Shown: piece after piece, positions 57,930 to 64,000 of the stretch
Position numbering within the stretch: position 1 is the stretch's first letter
How the letters are laid out: every line of letters starts with the position of its first letter
From: Nelumbo lutea
Taxonomy: Eukaryota; Streptophyta; Magnoliopsida; Proteales; Nelumbonaceae
Direction: 5' to 3'
NCBI GenBank assembly: GCA_022828595.1
Contig: JAKGHH010000007.1
Span: 64,468,727 to 64,532,726, forward strand
Length of the DNA stretch: 64,000 nt
Notes under the pieces: model-generated
What the model was told of the DNA's origin: nothing
Seen by the model: the letters and a program-made list of their open reading frames with translations, nothing else
Database searches by the model: none
Program-made: the position numbers and the translations under genes

Positions 57930-60900
57930 TGAAGGGATTAGAGATCCATCATATGGATGGCTGAACCCTACAGGAAGGTTGGACAAAATTTCAAAACTTT
58001 CTCTCTCTCCCATGTGGAAATCGCATTCCCTATTTTAGAAAACTGCATTTTCAAGAATCAATCTTGAAACTAAACCGAACCAGATCTGAAACCAAAAGGG
58101 AGTAGAGGGATATATCTAATACGGAGTAATAGTAAACCCCCAATGAAGGTGTTTCCACGCCCAAGGAGAAAACCAAAAACTGCTCCCACTAAAGATGACA
58201 CTGTGAGGTGGAGCAGAATCAGCAGGATGGTTCTTTAATAAGAACCAAAGAGGGTTGGTGAGAACGACTTCAGATTACCTTTTCTACCAAAAGGTAATAT
58301 CAAGAATCTTTCTTGATCACTCCCATAGGTGGAGATCGAACTGATAGGGGCGGCAAGAGCAGGAACAAGAGTAGAAGACAGAAGCAGTCAAACTGCAGAT
58401 TCTTATCTCTTTGTAATCTGCAAACTGAGTATATAGTTTTGGAGGTTAGCCCTGCTCCTCTATTTATAGCCTTTAAAGAGAGCATCTCTTAATCCCATTA
58501 AGAGTTTCCTAATCCAAATCTTGTATTTGGATCTGAACTCTCTTTAAGAGATAAGGATAGTTCCTTATCTTATTTGCAGATAAAGATCAGCCTTCCTAAT
58601 CAAATTAGGAGTTTCCTTATTCAAATCTTTATTTGGATGTGGACTCTCTGATTTGATAGGGATAATCCCTTATTCTATCTGCTGATCTAAATCCCAGAAC
58701 CGCCCCTAATTAATTAATTTTATTAAGCCAGTTTGAATTGGATTTTAGGACCATTAAGTCTATGTGCTCACTTAACCTCCTAACTGCTGCCCAGTTTGCA
58801 ATCCTTGTATGGCGTGGGACCCAAACATTGATCTACTCATCAGCCACATGGGTTCAGCCCAGTCTTTGTTACAAGGCCTGGCCGAATTCATTGTAGGAAA
58901 TGATGAGAATAAAATTTATCATATTTTTATCCCCAAATATTCAGTCTTTTATACTGAATTAGTACTTAATTGGACTCATATTTCTTGTATTTCGGTTCAG
59001 GGCATGAAAGAAGGCATCAGGAAAAAAGCAAGGCAAATCGGATGATTTTTTACAGTTTCGGCACCGTTCTGTAATCAGGGCCTAACTCTCGCATCTGAGA
59101 TCCGATTGGGCTAATTCAAGACTCACTGGAAATATAAGAGAGAAAGATACAATTTTCATGTTTTGTGCTTTTGCATATTCGGCCTGAATCGAAGTCAAAT
59201 CCGGCCCCGAAATTGGGGCAAACTCGTAGGAAGGCTCAATTCGCAACTGAAGCCCAACTTGCAGAAAAGCCTTGCAGCAGCCCAATTCGCAGAGGAAGCC
59301 TAATACGAATGCAAGAACAAGAAACTGAGAAGAGTCCTACCAGATTTAAATTTGTGATGTAATCCTAGAAAGATAAAGAGATTGAGTTCACTAGATAAAG
59401 AGATAAGAGTAGGATTAGACTAGGACTTTCTATTTTTGAAAGATAAACTCCAAGAAGGAGTTGGAGACCACCCCCTCCCCTTTAAGCTATATAAAGGGAT
59501 GGGGGGCAGACTAGAGAGGCATCAGGAAGCAGAGGAGCAACCAATCTATTAAGTGAGAAAGCTTCAAGAAGGAGGTAGCGGCAAGAAGAAGAGGAGATCT
59601 CAGCACCATGGGAAAATTCATGAGTTCTTTCTTTCCTCTTGTTTGCTTTATTTCCTTTATTATTAACTGATTTTTTTTTGGCTAGGGCTGTGGAAAGCTT
59701 AACCATGATAATGAATATATTTTTATCATTATGATTTATCCAAGATCGTGATTTCCATATAGTCTATGAATTATTTGCTTAATGTGATTAGGAGTGGTCA
59801 TCTCTTAATTGATTCGGTTTATATGAATGAATCAGGAGATAAATTTATATATTCAACCAAATAATTCATGGTGTGAATTGAATGGTATATAGGGATATAT
59901 ACACATGATTCATCTGAATATATGGGTTTTTCTTGCACTTAATGCATTCCTATCATTGAGAACTCTAGTTGAGGGATCGAGGGGTTACATGATAGAAATA
60001 GATTTAATATATCTTGGGAAAAAATATTAAATAAATTTGGGAAAAACTTCAACTTATGAAAATGACAAATTATTTTGGTTAATCTCATCCATTAATATTC
60101 ATTAGAATGGTTAGGTGGACCAATGGTCCTAGCGATTTCACTCATTGCATATTCGATTATTGATTGCCTTTGCTTTTATTTTATTTTTCTATTTTTATTT
60201 TCAGTAGTTCTTACTCTTAAATCTAAAATTCTATTGTCCAAATAATTAGGGAAGGCTGTAGTTCTAATACTTATTTTGTTAAATCCTTGTGGGAATGATA
60301 TTTTTATACTACTTGATAACTAGTGCACTTGCTAGGGTTATATTTATAGCTATCAGGAAACAGTGAACCCCTGAGTCCATCACCATGGGTTCTTAATGGG
60401 CCCAACATTTACACTAAATGGTCCTTGGGTCCAGTCACCTTATGAAAACCCAAGGACTATGGGCAAATGCAAGATTAGCCCATCAAGTATTACCTTCAAT
60501 GGTTTTACACTTAACCTCTCAACCCATAATGATCAAACACTGCCCGACAAGAGAGGACCTCTCCCTCGGCTGCAAGGTATAGTGTTGCACTCTCTACTCA
60601 CATGGATCTCGGGAATTAAAACATTTTGCAATCATTTTGAAACCATAATATATATACGTATATCTCTATATAAATATATTTTGTAAAACAAATTTCAACA
60701 GTTGAAATCAATTGCCGGCAGTTTTGGTTTCTATTAGAGATAGTGCATCCCCGACCAATCACTTTGTCCGATAAAGGTGCTGATCCTATCACTATGATCA
60801 TTCACTCAAATGAATTCTCGGACTGTCCCAACATACCCAGGTTTTGACCCCCTCTAAGAATCTCACTGATTGCCATATCAAAGACAGTCCAATCCGACAC

Positions 60901-61299
60901 TTAGTGTAATACCATAATCGTGTCTAGGGGTCAGGTGTAACATTCCAGTTTTGCCCAACTATCTCCAAGGTCCAAGGAAAAACTGGAATTCTGGTCCGGT
61001 TTAGGGTTACAAGAAAACCCACACTACATGTATCTCAGGTCTCACCTTAGCAGCTAAGACAAGCCACCCCAACCAACTTGGTGGCACAACAGTGCCCGCC
61101 TTATCAAGATAAATCTCCTAGATCTATCCAACGGTTGTGACCATTCTAAACTAACACAAGTCTCATATGTGTCCAGTTTAAGGGTATTACATAGAAACAC
61201 ACCATAATAACATGAATCAAATGTGTACTTTATTCATTTACATTAAATGTCATAAGGTACATCATTCTGATTGGAGCTAAGGGCATACACTGTCTAACA
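57930..61299 (-). repeat. 3' LTR of a minus-strand family-A Copia element, split by a solo LTR
   Basis: LTR blocks run 57930-58900 and 60356-61299. The minus-strand LTR starts TGTTAGACAGTGTATGCCC at 61299, directly after the purine tract AAGTGGGAGC (61309-61300), and ends CCCTTCA at 57930. The gap is filled by a family-E solo LTR. Confidence 0.88.
58901..60355 (+). repeat. Solo LTR of family E with 5-bp target duplication
   Basis: 1455 bp from TGATGAGAATAAAATTTATC to GCTATCA, flanked by GGAAA at 58896-58900 and 60356-60360. TATA box CTATATAAAG near 59488-59497. The family-A LTR continues on both sides with only the GGAAA repeated. Confidence 0.93.
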
Positions 61300-62100
61300 G
61301 CTCCCACTTGCACTTAGGTCCAATCGGGTACAAGTCGGAGTCTCAAACTTTCCACGTGTTTCTCAAACACTTTTTGTGTCAGTAGCTTAATCAGTGGGTC
61401 TATCACATTCTCCGCTGATGCTACTTTTTAACATCAATCTCCCATAGATCCAGTGTTGTCACACAAGAGTGGAATGGGTGATGTGCGGAATTCCAAATTT
61501 TAGAATGAACACCTTCATTAATTAGGCAGCCTCACTTATGGTAATGTGTTTGGCTTGGATTATGGACTGTTATTCTTACTACTTAGTACCCCTGTTTGCT
61601 ACTTTTCAACTAACAGCACACGATCCTATCATGAAGATATAACCAGATGTAGACTTTCTATCATTTGGATCTGACTGGAAATCGGCATCATCATACCCCT
61701 GGATCTGTAATGAGCTACCATCGAATACCAGACAAAACTCTTTTGTCCTTCCAAGGTATTTTAGTATGTTTTTCATAGGCGGTCCAATGCTCCTGCCTTG
61801 GGTTAGATTGGTATCTACTTACCACACTCACTGCCTGAGAAATGTCGGGATGAGTGCACAGCATGGCATACATGATGCTCCCTACGGCTGAGAAATAGGG
61901 ACCTCTTTCATGCCCTCAATCTCTTCGGGAGTCTTGGGTGACATGCCCTTGGAGAGAGTGACACCATGCCAGAAAGGAACATTTTCTTTCTTAGAGTTCT
62001 CCATGCTGTATCTCTTGACTATTTTGTCAATGTAAGCAGACTGGAATAATCCTATTATCCTCTTTGATCTATCTCTATAGAGTCGAAGACCTAGTATGTA
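61300..62100 (-). pseudogene. Family-A Copia RT end and RNase H
   Basis: Reading leftward: YILGLRLYRDRSKRIIGLFQ and SAYIDKIVKRYSMENSKKE (RT end), then CTHPDISQAVSVVSRYQSNP (RNase H), then frameshifted and stopped sequence to the purine tract next to the LTR. The 5' remainder of the element is replaced by family-E sequence at 62101. Confidence 0.85.
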
Positions 62101-63430
62101 GGAGGAAAACAAGGGACTTACTACTCTTGTATTTTGATTCAAGGCAAGCAAGAAGGCGACAGGAGGAAAACAAAGCTAATCGGACGATTTTGCACAGTTT
62201 CGGCACCATTCAGTAATACGGGCATAACTCTCAAACCCGGACTCCGATTGGGATGATTCAAGATGCACTGGAAAGATAAAGGAGAATTCCACAACTTTCA
62301 TGTTCTGGGTTTTGACAGATTCGGTCTGCATCTTGGTCAAAATCGGGCCCAAATTCAGAGCAAATTCGTAGAGAAGCCCAGCCCACACCTGAAGCCCAAT
62401 TCGCAGAAGAGCCTTGTAGCAATCCAATTTATTGAAGAAGCCCAACTCGAATTCAAGAATGAAGAGTCCCATCAGATTTAAATTTCAAATGTAATTCTAG
62501 AAGGATAAGAGGATTGAGATTACTAGATAAGAGATAGGATAGGACTAGATCAAAACTGATTAGGACTTTCTATTTTTGAGGATAATCTCCTACGAGGAGT
62601 TGGAGCGAGCCCCTCCTCCTAAAGCTATATAAAGGGGGGGGGTGAGGGGCGGACCAGCTTTAGGCATCAATCAAAAAATCAAGAAATCAAGGAATCAAGC
62701 AAGCAAGCAGTCATCCATCTTGGAAGCAAAGCAAGGAGACGACAACTATGAGCGGCTGAGCTTTTCTTTTTTGATTCAAGGGGGATTGTTGATTCGATTG
62801 TGTCATCGTGAGGTTATGTGTTTAACTTAATTTCTTGCTTTTAATTCAAGTATTCATTGATTCTTGTGCATGTTCTTATGGAAGTTAATATTGATTAGTC
62901 TGACAAATTAATTAATAGTGATCTTCCTACTACTATCTATAATTCGATGATCCGTAATTGTCACAATAGTGGTACAAGTAGCAATTAGGTTAATATCTTT
63001 TCAGGTCAATTGTTCATGACAGCCTTTGACCAATGTATTGGCATGTTTTAACCTAAAGGGAATCAATGGAACAAGATTGGATAATTGTAGCTTTCTCAAT
63101 TATTTTTATTTTGGTTTAACTATTTTCATAGAGGTTATTGCTATCATTAATTGATATGGAACGCTATCGTGCCCAGTCAGTCAATGATAAGTGTTGATCG
63201 AATGCTGGGTTTGGTCAACTAAATTAGGAAAACACGAGGTTTATTATGGTAATCCTAATAAATCTGACGGTTAAATGCTTGAATTGCAAGACTGCTAATT
63301 TTTACCTATGATTGATGACCAATTGACTCAATTCGAACCCTTGGATTAGACTTGGTAAGACTGAATATTCCTTGTTAGTTGTTATTTGCTCTTTTGTTAT
63401 TTTAGAATTTTAATTATTCAAATTTCCCAC
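62101..63430 (+). repeat. Family-E LTR fragment
   Basis: Aligns with 58960-60250: CAGTTTCGGCACC-TTC, ACTGGAAA-ATAA, AGGACTTTCTATTTTTGA, CTATATAAAGGG. The first 60 or so bases of the LTR are missing and the right end is uncertain. Confidence 0.7.
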
Positions 63431-64000
63431 ATGATGCGGCACGATCCGGGCACTCCTAAGCTGGCTGCTGATTGGCTCCTAACTGGCAACGGACGAGACC
63501 TGAGAAGAAAGGGGTGAAGGATTCCCGCGGGATTTTCCCGGCGGGAATACTCCGAAGCTTAAGTTAGAACGCTGGGGGAGAAAGTAAAGAGTGTAACGAG
63601 GCTAAGAGTGTAGGTCGCGCTAGATCACTGAGTTCTCAAGATTAGCTCGAGAGCAAGTAAAATGACTCCAAATCAGATTAGATCAGAGATCCCTCTCCCC
63701 TTCGACAAAGGAGCTTTTATAGGGGTGTTCTTGTCAAGTCGGGCGTGACGGGTTTGTCGAAGCCCTCAAAATTATTACTAGTCCCACAATAAAATATTTG
63801 CAGTAAAAGTGGTTCTAGGTCGAATCCCACAGGGAGCAAATCAATAATCTCTTAGCCGAATGGGTAAAGTAATTGTGTGGGAAAATTAAATAACTAAAAT
63901 TAAAAGAATAACAAACTAAACAAACAAGAGAAAATCAGTCTTACCGAATTCTGGTTCAAGGGTTCGGGTTGAATCGATTGACCATCGATCCTAGGTACAC
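63431..64000. other. Unassigned, probably another LTR remnant
   Basis: GC-richer than its surroundings, with CCGCGGGATTTTCCCGGCGGG near 63525-63545. 63755-63850 (CCCTCAAAATTATTACTAG ... CGAATCCCACAGGGAGC) is reminiscent of Gypsy LTR ends. No coding region. Confidence 0.35.

Noticed and set aside
1..64000. tRNA, rRNA, snoRNA or miRNA genes
   Set aside because: I saw no convincing cloverleaf, rRNA core or box motifs. Sequences like TGGTATCAGAGC are primer sites complementary to tRNA, not tRNA genes.
1..64000. A novel multi-gene system such as a gene cluster
   Set aside because: Apart from MAP3K-epsilon, all recognisable coding sequence belongs to retrotransposons.

Overview
This is a window of nuclear DNA from a flowering plant. 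It has spliced genes with GT-AG introns, plant-type retrotransposons (Ty1/Copia, Ty3/Gypsy, an L1-type LINE, a small non-autonomous LTR element) and AT-rich intergenic sequence. I cannot name the species. Kilobase-scale introns full of LTR elements suggest a moderately large, transposon-rich genome.

The only host gene I can support is on the + strand, from about 3886 to 27278. It is the 3' two thirds of a MAP3K-epsilon protein kinase gene (Arabidopsis M3KE1/M3KE2, also MAPKKK7/MAPKKK6). Twelve exons join in a continuous frame of 2808 nt, which codes for the last 935 residues and the stop. The kinase domain (roughly the first 430 residues in the family) must lie left of the window. Every intron in the window begins with GT and ends with AG. 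No stop or frameshift interrupts the coding path, so the gene looks functional although one intron is 12.2 kb and carries several LTR retrotransposon pieces.

Layout. 1-3885: an upstream intron holding a Copia LTR end (family A) and an internally deleted second Copia element. 3886-14650: ten exons whose introns contain a Copia LTR/PBS remnant, two copies of a non-coding repeat (F), a LINE 3' end and a Copia gag fragment. 14651-26854: the giant intron, with LTRs of family B, two family-A LTRs in tandem and a decayed Gypsy gag. 26855-27278: the last two exons. 27279-30077: 3' flank. 30078-33218: an LTR of family B split by a 2.7-kb non-autonomous LTR element. 33219-44542: two family-A Copia elements in opposite orientation, fused tail to tail. 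44543-47613: a Gypsy gag and LTR-like region on the minus strand (D), plus a Copia scrap. 47614-57786: a Gypsy element (C) with both LTRs, PBS, polypurine tract and a perfect 5-bp target duplication, but no reverse transcriptase or integrase; it is itself interrupted by a solo LTR (E) that holds a family-A fragment. 57930-64000: a family-A Copia 3' end split by a second solo LTR of family E, then more LTR remnants.

I found no RNA genes, no CRISPR array and no unfamiliar multi-gene system. What rewards a second look is the order of nested insertions, which can be read from target duplications, the non-autonomous element at 30162-32838, the large inverted Copia pair, and two details of the host gene: duplicated splice-donor sequence and an apparently shortened segment at an exon junction.
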